Source: Agarophyton chilense
Lineage: Eukaryota; Rhodophyta; Florideophyceae; Gracilariales; Gracilariaceae
Direction: 5' to 3'
Length of the DNA stretch: 64,000 bases
Assembly (NCBI GenBank): GCA_030374765.1
Contig: JARGXX010000008.1
Location: 415,461-479,460 of the forward strand
Numbering within the stretch: the first letter of the stretch is position 1; every line of letters begins with the position of its first letter. Below the pieces are notes generated by a model, which searched no databases, was not told the origin of the DNA, and worked only from the letters and a program-made list of their open reading frames with translations. Positions 1-10,459 of this stretch are shown here, in pieces. The position numbers were made by a program, and so were the translations under genes.

Positions 1-929
1 CTACATCGAAATCGATGAACTTCTTGATGTCCGAGTAAAATTCACGTTTCGTGCGGACTTTTTATATCTCTAGTTCTCAGTTCTGGGTGAGGACAACTAT
101 ACTAATGAACCGGTGAAAACGACTGCATATACGCTTGACGAACCAAGCACAAGCTTCAGATAGAGTTGTTATAGTTTTTCGATCAGTCGCGTTGTCTGGT
201 AAAGCGATATAGCTCGCCCACTCGCCGCTAAACTTTGCGTGTTCCGGACTCTTGTCGGGAAAGTACCCACCGTCTAAATACTGTCGCATCAAGGCGTCAA
301 CGAGAATAGCAAATGGATTAAACCAGGGCGCTAGAGCGAATAGTTTTATTTATTCGCGGGAATTTCGTTCAGAGAAATCGGCGGGATGTGAATAGCTCTG
401 CTGAGCACGACCCTCAGTTCAAGTAACCGTTCGAGCAGGTGTCGCAAGTTGCCCCCGCTGCTCGAACCGCTGTGCTCACCGCCATCGTGGGCATTCAGAG
501 CGGCTATTCAGCACGTTTTTTGACCGATTGCACTGTTCTGAACAGGCTGCTGCGCTTTCGGCGCTCGTCGATGCGGCGGAGCGCGTCAGTTCGCAATGAA
601 ATCGACACGCGTTACACTTTCTGGCAGTGCGCGCGCTCGCTCAGGCTTCACCGTTGTGTTCAAACAATCAGCTTCAATCGTTGTTGAAATGTATTTCGTC
701 GTGTTCTCATTCAGCCGTAATGTGTTTATTTTCGTATACGTTGCTTGCTTTGCGAGCAAAGCTCAAAACAACGCTACCACAACCTTCTCTTTTGGCGATT
801 GTACGCGTCAGGTCAAAGCATGCGGCTTTCAATGACGCTCAATGTGCTGCAGAGGTGTTTGCGCACTTCCTGGTGGCCGCTTGCACAGCGTCTCGCTCTG
901 CGCTCGTGGCGGCAGGTGATGATTCTATC
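1..929. other. left edge, no identified gene
   Basis: I cannot assign a product here. A minus-strand open stretch at 77-292 (71 codons, open further upstream) has a plausible protein-like composition, with a Lys-Phe-Ser-Gly-Glu-Trp segment followed by an Ala-Cys-Ala-Trp-Phe helix, but I recognise no family. Plus-strand open stretches at 439-929 may be the degraded N-terminal part of the ECM29-like pseudogene that follows, but the similarity is too weak to extend that call leftward. Confidence 0.3.
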
Positions 930-3330
930 AAACGCATCGATACATGTGACATATTGGCGGCGGCTACCCTGCCATCGCCGCCACTCTGTTTGAAATTTTT
1001 AATTACATTAATGCCGAGATTCCGTAACGCATGGTTATTCTCGGTAAAAGTCTGCTTCGAGTCACTCTTTGTGCATACTGTTTCTCAGAGGTGTTTTATG
1101 TGTCTCTACATATTCAGTTAACGCCGAAAATTTCGCCAAGATTTCAAACGTTGGGCATGCAATTTGTGTCGTTTGTGAACGCCAATTGTGACGTAGATGT
1201 GGTGATAGCCAATTCGACTCAGTTTGTATCGCTCATGCTGAAGCTAGTAAACAATGATACTCACGGCGCTCCATCGTTTTCAGAAAAGCTCCGCGGCTTT
1301 CGGTACACCGTTTTGTCTGATTTGGCGTTACGAGTTCCGTCGGTGATACACGACCAATCTGTGCCACTACAGCTGTTTCTCACTGGTTCTCAATCGAGAA
1401 CGCATCCGCAAGATATCAGAACTGCCGTATTTCAGGCGCTTTTCACCCTCTCGCGCATTGTGAGCTTTGTGCCCACCGACAAAATCGAGTTCCGAACGCT
1501 TGTTGTTTCCACTCTCGTGAACCCGATCGAAGATGAGGAAGATATATCCATGACGGCCGAATCGGCTGCTGTACATTAGGCGAATAAAATGTTTCTCGTT
1601 CACAGACTCCCAAGCACTTATGATGAACATCATCGCAAGCTCAGTCGACAGCCCTCGTGTGACTCAATTGGCAGCAATCGGACTGAAACCAAGAAAGGTT
1701 CCTCCGGAGCCCACACTGGGTGCCAAACCGGCTCACTCAGCGACGGTGTTCGCGGACTTTTGTCACGTTTTCATGGTATATAACAATCACTGCAAAGGCC
1801 ACCAGCTTCGCAGCAATTCAGTTTCCGCATACCTTCATTTACCGCTCAGGTGTTAGATGCACAAACTCTCTCCGCGAAGAAGAATAGAGCTTTTTCCTAC
1901 AGACGAGATGGACTGGGTTTTGAATAGCAATGAATTAACTATGAATGCCTTAAACGCAATTTTGACAACCGCACAACAAGTGCTGTTACATCCAAAGGAA
2001 ACGCCATGCCGTAATCTGGAGGCATCGGCACTTTGTGTGGTTTTGTGTGCTTCTAAAACCAAATATCTGAGGCAAAAGGTTGCAGAAGCTTTTTGACTCA
2101 AGCTGAACGACTTGTTCAAAAGGATAGTCCGCAAGTCCTTATTGGAAGATTTTATCGTTGCGCGTGCCGTATTCATGCTAGTTGGCGTTTGTGCTGATGT
2201 CCTCTCCATGGAAGAGGTGCAGCCACTCATTTCTCATTTCGGGGCAAAATTAGAACCGAGACCTTACAGAGTCGCTTCCGGCAGACATGGCGAAGATGGA
2301 CGCGTTGCAAGAATAATGGCCACTACCCAAGTGATTTGCTCCGCTGCGAAGAAAGCGGATGTGATTTGGGATGAATCAGATAAGACGCCATTCTCATAAG
2401 TCACAGCACATATCTTGAAGAGAATTGGGCTGCCGATCGATTCATCCGATATTGTGAGGACTGCAGCATGTCGGGCGTTGGCAGATATCGGTACTACAGA
2501 TCAACTACCTTTATCTTTATCTTCCCGGGAGAGGATTCTGTTTACACTAACCGGTATTCTCAAGTTGTCGTCCTCCACATCCAAAGTGGTCCAGGCTGCG
2601 TCGATTGCCCTCGGCAACATCTGCGTTGGGGAACCCAAGACATCGTTCTAGAGAAAGAATTCCGAAGGTCTACTTCATGTTTATCGCGAGAGAAAAGAAG
2701 AAGTCATTCGTTTCAATGCTTCCAAGTGTCTCATAAGGTGCATCTCCGCGATAGACGTCCCATCAGTCTGCGATAGACGTCCCATCAGTCTCTGCACTCG
2801 AGCATGCGAGTTCAAATGCTTCAAAGTCTGCCGGAAAAGCATACTAGAGTGAGTTGCAGAGTATAACCGATGTCAGAGAGCAACGATATCGTGTCCGAGA
2901 CAGGATACAGGATGGTTCCGATCGAAATAAGATTCCTTACTCCCTGATACAATCAAGGCGCTCATCTCGCTTGTCTTTGATGAAAGACCGAACGCATATG
3001 CAGGTGGTTGCGTTTACCGGTTGACGTTTCTCAAGTTGCTTTTTGACTAGTCAGAGAGCGAGAAATACACGTAAGGTAGTCCCGCTGACGAAGCCCGCTT
3101 CAAAAAGGAGCAGGAGTTCTTGCTTAGACTTCTACCAGAAATAAAAAGGGCGTTTATTGTGTAGTTGTCGGATCGTTCAGACTCTATTCAGAAAATGGCT
3201 TCTTGTGGAATTGCGTTGGTATACAACATCTGTCCCCAAAAGATCAACAAGAGCTTGTTAGAAACCTTGTCCGATTTTTGACATCAAGCAAGCGAGCCGC
3301 TGCGACATCTCAAAGTAATTGAAGCATATC
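930..3330 (+). pseudogene. ECM29: ECM29-like proteasome adaptor/scaffold, decayed
   Basis: ECM29 is a large HEAT-repeat protein that binds the 26S proteasome and links core and regulatory particles. Recognition rests on several ordered blocks matching the plant and animal family. A block near 1,130-1,480 has Arg-Phe-x-x-Leu-Gly-Met-x-Phe and a repeat ending in 'ALRVPSVI'. A block at 1,581-1,700 has Lys-Cys-Phe and 'VTQLAAIGLKP'. A HEAT unit lies at 2,455-2,640 (RTAACRALADIG, then ALGNICVGEP), and a C-terminal unit at 3,163-3,300 (SDSIQKMASCGIALVYNIC, then QQELVRNLVRFLTSSKR). The frame changes near 1,577. It is then interrupted in frame by TAG at 1,854, TGA at 2,094, TAA at 2,397 and TAG at 2,649. 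A 22-bp tandem duplication shifts frame at 2,749, and the frame shifts again in the CCCCAAAA run near 3,236. No GT-AG intron explains these breaks, so I read it as a pseudogene. The 3' end abuts gypsy element G1. Confidence 0.75.
2749..2791. repeat. 22-bp tandem duplication inside the ECM29-like pseudogene
   Basis: The 22-bp unit at 2,749-2,770 (begins cgatagacgtcccatc) is repeated perfectly over 21 bases at 2,771-2,791. Because 22 is not a multiple of three it shifts the reading frame, and it is one of the visible inactivating lesions of the surrounding pseudogene. Confidence 0.9.
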
Positions 3331-3416
3331 AAGAGATTGCATGTCTACGAGGTAGGCTATCGAAGTGAGATCTCGAAGAACAGCTAAAAATATATGGGTT
3401 TTCAGGTCCTAAAAAG

Positions 3417-4183
3417 TTACCTTTGTTGGAGGTTCCTACCCTCCGCGCTTTCAGTTCGTCGGTCGATGCGTCGGTTCGAGTAGCGCTTCGCCTGAGTAAG
3501 ATCCGTTCCTTCGGCTTTGTCCTGGAGAATGATTGACTCCTGAAGGACAACGGCTATCGACTGTGGCAATCTCGGTAGTGTTAAATCGAGAAACTTTGTC
3601 CCTGTGGAGGCGTGCACTGGCGTGTTGTACGCATAAACCAGTGGCTCAACGTAGTCGTGACAGTCCTATTCGTGCTCCGATATGTAGTGTGCCAATCCGT
3701 CCAGAAGGGTGCGGTTGAAACGTTTGGCTTGGCACAAACTGGTTTCCGTTATCTGTGAGGAGATAGAGTGGCATGTCATATGGATATGCTCAGTGTTCCC
3801 TAGGGGTAGGGCTCTGGAAATTTTGGTAAACCTATCTGTTAATAACAAGACAAATTGTTTCCAATGGGACGACTTATGCAAGGGCCAAAGTATATCTATT
3901 GCCACAAATTCCATCGGACGTGCGGCGGGGGAGAGCTTCAATTTTGGTCTGATGGTTGGCACGAGACCCTCGGATTTGTGCACATGAAGTACAGTTTCGG
4001 GTAGTTTGGCATAGTTCTTGCGCCATTAGTGGCCAGTAGAAGAACCTCCTTAGGGTTTGGTACATTCGTCGGCCTCAACGGTGACCAGCCAAGCGAGGGA
4101 AATGGGCGAGGTATAGAAATCGCGCCCTGAGTGAACTTCTTATCCCCCGTTCGGGTGCGCCATCCAGTGGTAAGCCGCGACAA
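3417..4183 (-). pseudogene. G1 integrase, fragmented
   Basis: Minus-strand pieces reconstruct a retroviral-type integrase that would insert element cDNA. The zinc-binding region is at about 4,065-3,960 with 'RRFFYWPLMAQE' followed by a C-T-S-C pair. The core has 'EFVAIDI' with the first catalytic Asp near 3,915, and 'AKRFNRTLL' near 3,715, where G2 has 'AERFNRTLL'; the catalytic Glu position therefore reads Lys. The tail 'YAYNTPVHASTG' near 3,620 matches the G2 post-core block 'YNTQVHKTTG'. The pieces lie in several frames. It stops near 3,417 before any C-terminal domain, so it cannot be functional. Confidence 0.8.
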
Positions 4184-4577
4184 AGTATTCCGAATCGGGC
4201 TTAGTCAAATAGGCATGCAGTGGTTCCTATCGATTGGAATGTTTCCTTGCAGCACTTGTCTTCGACCTGCGCCTGTAGAGGTTCCTCAATATTTATAGGC
4301 AGGAGGTCTTTTTCCTCCGGTGCTATTGTGCTAACCTGAGTTGATGTCGAATTGGGCGATTCTGCCTCCCAGTCCATTAGATAGACTTCATTCTCCTTTA
4401 CCTCAGGATCATCCACATTGAACTTTCCCATAAGGTCATCCGTTTACGTATAACCCTGAAGTCCATCATCTGCGAAGGGAGTAGGAATGAGGTCTTCCAA
4501 TGGCGTGTCAGGAGTTCCGTCGCTAATGATTCGTGAGAAGGTATCCGCTGCCTGTTGCTTGAAGCATGGCCTATAGG

Positions 4578-6441
4578 CTATCTCGTAGTCATATTCTGAC
4601 AGCCTGTGGCGCCACCGAGCGAGGTGGCTTGATGCATCGGTATATTGAGTAACCAGCGGAGTAAATCGTGGTCTGTTCTTATGGTAAACCTAGTTCCTTC
4701 TAGGTATGGAAGGAGTGTCAATACGGACCATACGATGGCTAGACATTTTTTTCGATAGTACTGTAGTTTCGCTCCGCACTGGTGAGCGTTCGGCTCCAGT
4801 ATCCAATAGGTCGATAGTCCTTCGGGGGCTCCTGTTCCTGTAGCAGTGCACATCCCACTTGGACATCGGACACGTCTGTGTCCAGGACGAAGGGCCTATT
4901 GGGTTTTGGTGAACCCGTATAGGTGGGTTCAGAAATTTGTCATTTAGGGTATGAAATGCCTCGTATTGGTCGTCAGTCAGGGCTTCAAACTCTGAAGGTG
5001 TTCCCTTTTTCAGCATCGCGTTGAGAAGGGCCGAAATTTTAGAAAACCCCTGGACGAAACGACAATGCACATTGCACAAGCCCAGGAAGGATCGTAGTCC
5101 CGTGCGGGTCCTGGGAGGTCTAGCCTGACGGATCGCATTCGTGGTCCGTGTGGCTACCTTTAGCTTTCCTGGAAGGACAACGTGACCGAGATGGTCCATC
5201 GAGGCCTAGAAAAAGGCGCATTTGCGGAGTTTCAGTGATGCTTTAGCACCCTGTAGGATTATTAGTACCTTCTTCATATGGCGAAGTTGTCCCTTCAAGG
5301 TCCTTGAGAAGATGATCACGTCATATAAATAGAGCAAGGCGAACCTCTATGTGACTCTGGACAATATGATGCCCACTACCCGTTGGAAGGTTTCTGCCGC
5401 ATTCATCAAAGCAAAGGGCATACGAGTAAATCTGAACAGAACTTCATGGGTGGAGAAGGTTGTCAGCGCTCCCGCGTCTTCGGCCGAAGGGATTTGCCAA
5501 TATCTGGAGTTAGCTTCCAGTGTGGTAAATACAACAGCTTCCTCTAAGGAATTTAGACAGTCATCCATACGGGGTTTTGGGTATGAGTCCCTCTTGGTTA
5601 CTGCCTTCAGCTTTCTGTAGTCGACACAGAACCTTTCAGAGCAATCCTTCTTAGCAGCAAGGACAAGGGGACTTTCCCATTCGGATTGGTTAGGAGGCGC
5701 CGGCTCTATAACGTGAGCTTTGGGCATTTTTTCCATCTGGTCAGCGACAATTGTCTTACCTTTCAGGCCTGTACAGTATGGGTGCTGGAACTGTGGTCTA
5801 GCATCATCCTGAAGGTCAATGTGGTGTTTAGTGGCTCTGATGTTTTCCAATCTACCTGACCACATGATCTGGCAGTATCTGAGGAGATCAAGTACCTGGG
5901 GCGAATAGGATTCGAATTCTGCGAAAATATCGATTGTCTCCTCCCAAGAGTCAACGTCCTCGTCGGGACTTGGTGTGGAAATGTTATCCAATTGGGACTC
6001 TATGTTGGCCACGGGCGCAGGTAGAGTGATGCCAATCCCTGTACCCCTAGGTAACCTTACGGGCTTATCTCTGAAGTTGCTGATTGTGACCAAGAATGGC
6101 CTGTTGTGGCGTATGTCCATTACTCCATTGACCATTAAGTTAAGGTGCTTCAGAACCGTTTTCGGGTGGTTCTGAATCGCCACGAGACCTGAGGACTGGG
6201 ATTGGACCGACACGGTGATTTGGGTCATCGGGCGTATCGTTATGGCCTTCGACAAGCAGACCTTAGTGGAATTCTTGATTTCGGATATAATCGCTCGTTT
6301 GAGGCTAGCTCCTGGCCCTGGGGCGGAGCAAGTTATGGAAATGGAAGGTGTGCGATAGAATGCGACTTTCATAAGGCCTGGGGAAATAGCCTTAACGTAT
6401 CGATCGATAGTGGAAGTCCCTAGAATTGCCTCAGCGCCCAA
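4578..6441 (-). pseudogene. G1 reverse transcriptase and RNase H, fragmented
   Basis: The longest open piece (6,441-5,347, 364 codons) spans the protease C-terminus, beginning 'GAEAILGTS', then a linker and the fingers/palm of reverse transcriptase: 'ERFCVDYRKL' at about 5,635 and 'FRFTRMPFALMNA' at about 5,430. The catalytic YxDD block follows near 5,320 in a continuing reading but is 'LYLYD', so one of the paired aspartates is lost. 'TGLRSFLGLCNVHCRFV' at about 5,110 is the thumb/connection block. RNase H follows at 4,853-4,578 with 'CLAIVWSVLTLLPYLEG' and 'TDHDLLRWLL'. The enzyme would copy element RNA into DNA in particles, but the lost Asp and multiple stops show it is dead. Confidence 0.85.
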
Positions 6442-6459
6442 GTTAGGACATAAAAAGAA

Positions 6460-6678
6460 CTATATGCGGACTCTGAATTGCCGTATTTGTAGGTAAAATG
6501 GTACTATTCCTTTAATGTCTATTGGTCTACGTGATGCATCGGTGATCCTGGGGGTTTTCCTTGCCTGAACGAAATCTTGCCAACCAAGTGGTAGTAGCTT
6601 AGGATGGACCAAATTGGGACCAGCGCCTGCGTCCAATACAGCTGTGGTCACTCCATAGTTGTCGGAACGAAGTCCCAC
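6460..6678 (-). pseudogene. G1 aspartic protease fragment, catalytic Thr replaced
   Basis: A 72-codon piece carries 'VLDAGAGPNLV', equivalent to 'VLDTGAGPNFF' in G2 and 'RDTGAKPNLV' in fragment G3. Retroviral aspartic proteases need Asp-Thr/Ser-Gly; here the middle residue is Ala, which weakens or abolishes the active site in addition to the truncation. The piece is separated from the next pol segment by a stop at 6,460. It would have cleaved the Gag-Pol polyprotein. Confidence 0.75.
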
Positions 6679-6737
6679 GGTTACTCGAACTTGATAATTT
6701 TATTTCCTGAGGATACAGACAGGGTCATTACTGTGTT

Positions 6738-9110
6738 TCAATTTTGGTTCAACCTGAGTGGTCCATTCTGGGTGGATTGTATTGGGAGTTTAAGAGCTCT
6801 TTGGCTCATGACTGTCCAATTGGTTGAGGCATGGGGGTAAAGAGGGAGGATTTGCCTCGAGTTGTCCCTCTGGGAGTTTTCCCATGGGGTTTCCGTTTCT
6901 TCCTGAGGATGGGGTTCTTTCACGGGGTCGTCTGTAGGATCTACAATGCCGTGGACCTGTGAGGCTTTGATCGAAGTATCCGTAGGCGTGGCATAGCGTG
7001 AGACTTCAGGGGTCCCAGTGCTTCGTTGCTGTGCCCTGGTATACATTCCTTCGGATCTCCGGACACGGTAATTCTCTTCTATGAGTGCTGGAAGGTTTTT
7101 ACGTTCGTCTTCAGGCAGATACTTCGTACAGCCACCTTGTTGGGCCACGGAAAGGCAGAGGAATCAAGGCCTTGAAGAGCGAGCAAAAACGACCTTTCGG
7201 GGCGGAAAGGGAGAATATCTGGGTGTGGGTGGTCCAGTGGTCGCTGTAGTTCCCTGGGAGGTACATGATGAGGGCCCGGACGGAGAAACACTGAAACTGA
7301 CGGCGAGGACATCTCCCGAGTCGGGGTAATAGAGTGATGCATCCATGTCCGACTCCGTGGAGCTAACCATATGGGCTCGGTTGGGTTTACACAATTGAGT
7401 TGCGTGTCCTCTGTTTATATCAGCGTTGCGTCTGGACGTCCTGTAGGTTTTGCCATAACCCTCGGCGTAGGTTAAGAGCCTTCGCAAGGAGTATTGCGGG
7501 TTTTCCGTGTTGTAACTGCGCACATTTGTTCGAATGGCAGGGAGCAATCCGGTGATGAAGTGTCATATAAGCCGTCCTTCGGAGAACATGTTTCCACATC
7601 GGTAAGCCTTCTTCCATAGATCTTCTGCGAAAGCTGATTGGGTCACGTTGGAGCTCTGCCTAAAGGATATTACTTCCTGGAGGGCATCCATTCTAACGTC
7701 ATCGGTGGCGTAAGTTTCCAAGAGGTGATGAACAACCTGAGGGTATAACCTGAGGAGCGCACGGTCTTGAGCATCCACGAGGTCTGTTGCGCAAGATATC
7801 TTTGAAACCACTCGGTCACGCGCCTGTCCTGTAAGGAAGAATTGGAAAAGGTACAGAGCGGCGCCCTCGTGGACACCGTCCTGATCGCAGGCCGTTCTGA
7901 ACGAACTGAGAAACCTAAGAACAGCAATGGGATCGGAACCCTAGAACTTGTTCGTAATAGTTAGTTGCATCCGTTTGGCCCATTTGGCGACTCTGCGAGC
8001 CACCGAACCAGAATATTTCGCGGTCCTGTCGGCCAGCCGGTAATTCGCGTAGTCTTGAACCTTAAAGAAGAGATCGTTGGTTGTTGTCAGTGATCTGAGG
8101 CCTGGAACGGTAGCCTCATCCACTTTCGAGTCGGTATTTATGATCGAGGCCGATTCGGAGTCACTCGTGTCCGAATGTTCTCTTCTCTTGCTTCTTCTGC
8201 TTTTCTTTCTCCTGCGATTGTTTCTTTTCTTTCAAGCGGAATAAGGACCTCAAGGATCGATCTCTCTATCAGATTCGATGGAGCCCTGAGGTCGCTGTAC
8301 CTCATATAATCCGTCGGGTGGGGTAAGCGGTCGCTCTTCTAGACGCGGAGCTCGTCTGCACCTCGCTTGTTCCACCCTTTGGATTCTCCTGATGGGCAAC
8401 CTGTCTCTCATCTAGACGCAGAGCTTCTCTTCTGCTCCTAGATTGTCCCAGAATGGGGTGTTCCTGATGGTATTCCCGGCGAGGGGCAGATAATGCCGCC
8501 ACTTCTGGGGGTTCGGTAGTGGGTTGCCATATGGAGATCGGATGGCTAATTTGTGGTGGAGGGGTCCTAGGGATCAAATCGCTTGCCTGGTGGGTGACTG
8601 CTCTTTGAACGGCCTACAGGACGGAGTCTATGAATAATTTAGACGCCATTACCTTAGAGACGAATCTCAGGATAAGGTAATCCCAATGGTCACCGAACGC
8701 CGTAGCGATTAGCACGTCTATAATGGAATCCACATGGGCTGAGCAGAGCTCACGAAGAGGGGACCAGAGAAGGTCGGAAAGCCCTGTGGGGATGTTTTCT
8801 CTAATTCTTTCGGTCTGGTCGGTTTCTCCTTAAGGTGTTCCTGGCCTAGAGGTGGCCCTGGTGAGGAGTTCTCGTGAACGCGCTTCCACCGTGGGTTCTC
8901 GGCGAATCCTTTCAGGGTTATCCAGGAGGGTCAGTTCTTCTTGCCGCTGGCTCCTGGTGCTTCTGCGGTTGCTAGCGGTATCAACCTGAGGGTCAGGCGA
9001 CATTTTCGGCGTGGTTGTAGCACAATTTTTTGCGGTAGGAGTACTATGGTCTGGTCGGTTGGGTGTGTTTCCTGTATCCATAATGGCGATTGGTTCTGTA
9101 CTTCTGGTCC
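6738..9110 (-). pseudogene. G1 gag, fragmented
   Basis: Gag forms the particle shell. A possible start Met lies near 9,081 ('IAIMDTGNTPN'). Blocks with clear counterparts in the G2 gag are 'LADRTAKY...KRMQLTITNKF' (8,123-7,941) against 'LDRTARG...KRMQLSIRNQLF', and 'VVHHLLETYATDDVRMDAL' to 'KKAYRCGNMFSEGR' (7,811-7,563) against 'VQYLLRSYATNSATQQAML' to 'NKAFLRCGNVYPAEER'. The rest is Pro/Ser/Arg-rich with no intact CCHC knuckle. The pieces fall in different frames with many stops, so this is a relic. Confidence 0.7.
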
Positions 9111-9185
9111 GTTGCAAAATTAATCCAAAGGTTAGAATCCGGATAATTCTTCGATCCAGTGGTCCGTTCAATTATTCCAAAGGTC

Positions 9186-9202
9186 TCTAAGTCGGGAGAC
9201 CA
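9186..9202 (-). other. G1 primer-binding site (candidate)
   Basis: On the element strand the sequence reads TGGTCTCCCGACTTAGA, starting with the TGG that pairs with a tRNA CCA end and lying two bases inside a putative LTR end (TTACA). The same 17 bases occur at 56,273-56,289 ahead of the G2 gag. It is not the common initiator-Met site (TGGTATCAGAGC). The implied primer tRNA would end in TCTAAGTCGGGAGACCA. Confidence 0.6.
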
Positions 9203-9241
9203 AAATGTAACGCAGTGACGTGTTGGTTCAGCGTACGGGTC

Positions 9242-9298
9242 TCGACCGAAGGTAGCGTGGTAGAGCGGGTCCTAAGGTTCGAATCCTTGACGGCGGAA
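9242..9298 (+). pseudogene. tRNA relic lacking the anticodon arm
   Basis: TCGACCG at 9,242-9,248 can pair with CGGCGGA at 9,291-9,297 (5 of 7 positions). A D-arm-like stretch (gtggtagagc) and a textbook T-arm with AAGG-TTCGAAT-CCTT follow, with an A discriminator at 9,298. Only about six bases separate the D and T arms, so the anticodon arm and most of the variable loop are absent and no amino acid can be assigned. It lies inside or just outside the putative G1 LTR. Confidence 0.4.
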
Positions 9299-10459
9299 CT
9301 TTCAGAGTACTTGCTGCAAAGGGCTGGCGTTTACTGCGTACTCCTACAGGTTTGAGATACGGAAACCATGGCTTGAAGACCAAAGGGTGGAACTAATATA
9401 CCAAAAACGTTTATTTAGTATCCTAACGGTGCCTACCGTACTCTAAGAGAGAAGCGTCATTCGAGCCAAGTAAATGGGACTGGCGAGGCGCTGAGATTGC
9501 CCTGGCACTGTAATGCTAATCTATTACACTAATTAAAATAAAACAATGATCTACATGACCCCACCTGAGGTCGTTCCATCCACGTGTCGCCTGTTAGATA
9601 TCTCAGAGCCCGGCGGATTACAAGGCTCAACCGTTAACACTGCTCCTTCACAGTTCCATTCCCATTTTAAGCAAATCTTTATACCTTCATGGAGAATATC
9701 GGCTACAGTTGTCCCCGCTAATTACTCTAAAGCAGTAATAATTTTGAGTAACGGTGAGCGTGGAACAGCTCGATTTGCATCCAGAAACTCTTCAAGAACC
9801 AGCACTGCCTATGAAAAAAAAGTCAAAATAAGCAACGGAGCAGGGTAGCAAACACAAAAATAACGAAATATGGCTGAAAGTGAACGGAGAAAATCCGCAG
9901 TGCCGAAATGTTGCCCAAGGCATCCGTTTTTTGGCTGTATTGCGTCTATTTTTGCACATTACTTAGATTGAAGCTTTATCCGTCCATATTACGCCACAAT
10001 GAATATTTTTTGAGAATTGTATTGTTGCGTAGTGCCCATGAGCAGAGCATCTTTGGAACATGAAAATAGGTTTTGGATAGAATCATGGTCAAGATTTGGC
10101 AATATTTTACTCAAAACCAATGTTCATGGGGTAAACTAGCGTTTCACTTCCATCGAATGAGATGTGTGAACTAGCGATTTAGAGCGCTTTCGCTCTGCAT
10201 TTTACACTATTAGAATTCGCATGAATGCACGAAGGTGTGGTATCCGAAAAAAATGAATTATTTGCTTACATATTGCCGACTCGTCATTTTTCGCGGATTT
10301 TTTGACGATTTTTTTACCCTACAAGAAGATAAATACCATCAGAATGCTATTAATGACGTACTATGATTACTTACAAGTGACGTTCGGTTTCGGAACATAT
10401 AATGCAATCTTAGTAGTACTCCAGTTCTTACAGTGTAACTATATTTCAACCCTTGGTTA
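9299..10459. other. no recognisable gene
   Basis: AT-rich DNA after the G1 end. The open stretch at 9,546-9,848 (+) has no family resemblance I can see. The putative LTR of G1 may extend some way into this interval, but without a second copy its end cannot be placed. Confidence 0.4.

Larger units (their letters stand above)
3400..9204 (-). mobile_element. Ty3/gypsy LTR retrotransposon G1, degenerate
   Basis: Reading the minus strand from 9,204 to 3,400 gives the gypsy order: primer-binding site, gag, protease, reverse transcriptase, RNase H, integrase. The element is close in sequence and layout to G2 at 56,273-63,504, sharing the gag block around 'KRMQL', the D-x-G-A-G-P-N protease motif, and an identical 17-nt segment at the primer-binding site. 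It is riddled with stops and frameshifts. The integrase C-terminus, any chromodomain and the 3' LTR are missing: the left end stops near 3,400 against the ECM29-like pseudogene. A right LTR probably begins at 9,205 (TGTAAC on the plus strand, so the LTR ends in TTACA on the element strand), two bases outside the primer site, but I found no matching left LTR. Confidence 0.88.

Noticed and set aside
1577..2651. Alternative genetic code to explain in-frame stops in the ECM29-like gene
   Set aside because: All three stop codons occur, frameshifts are also present, and intact genes such as the methyltransferase use normal stops.
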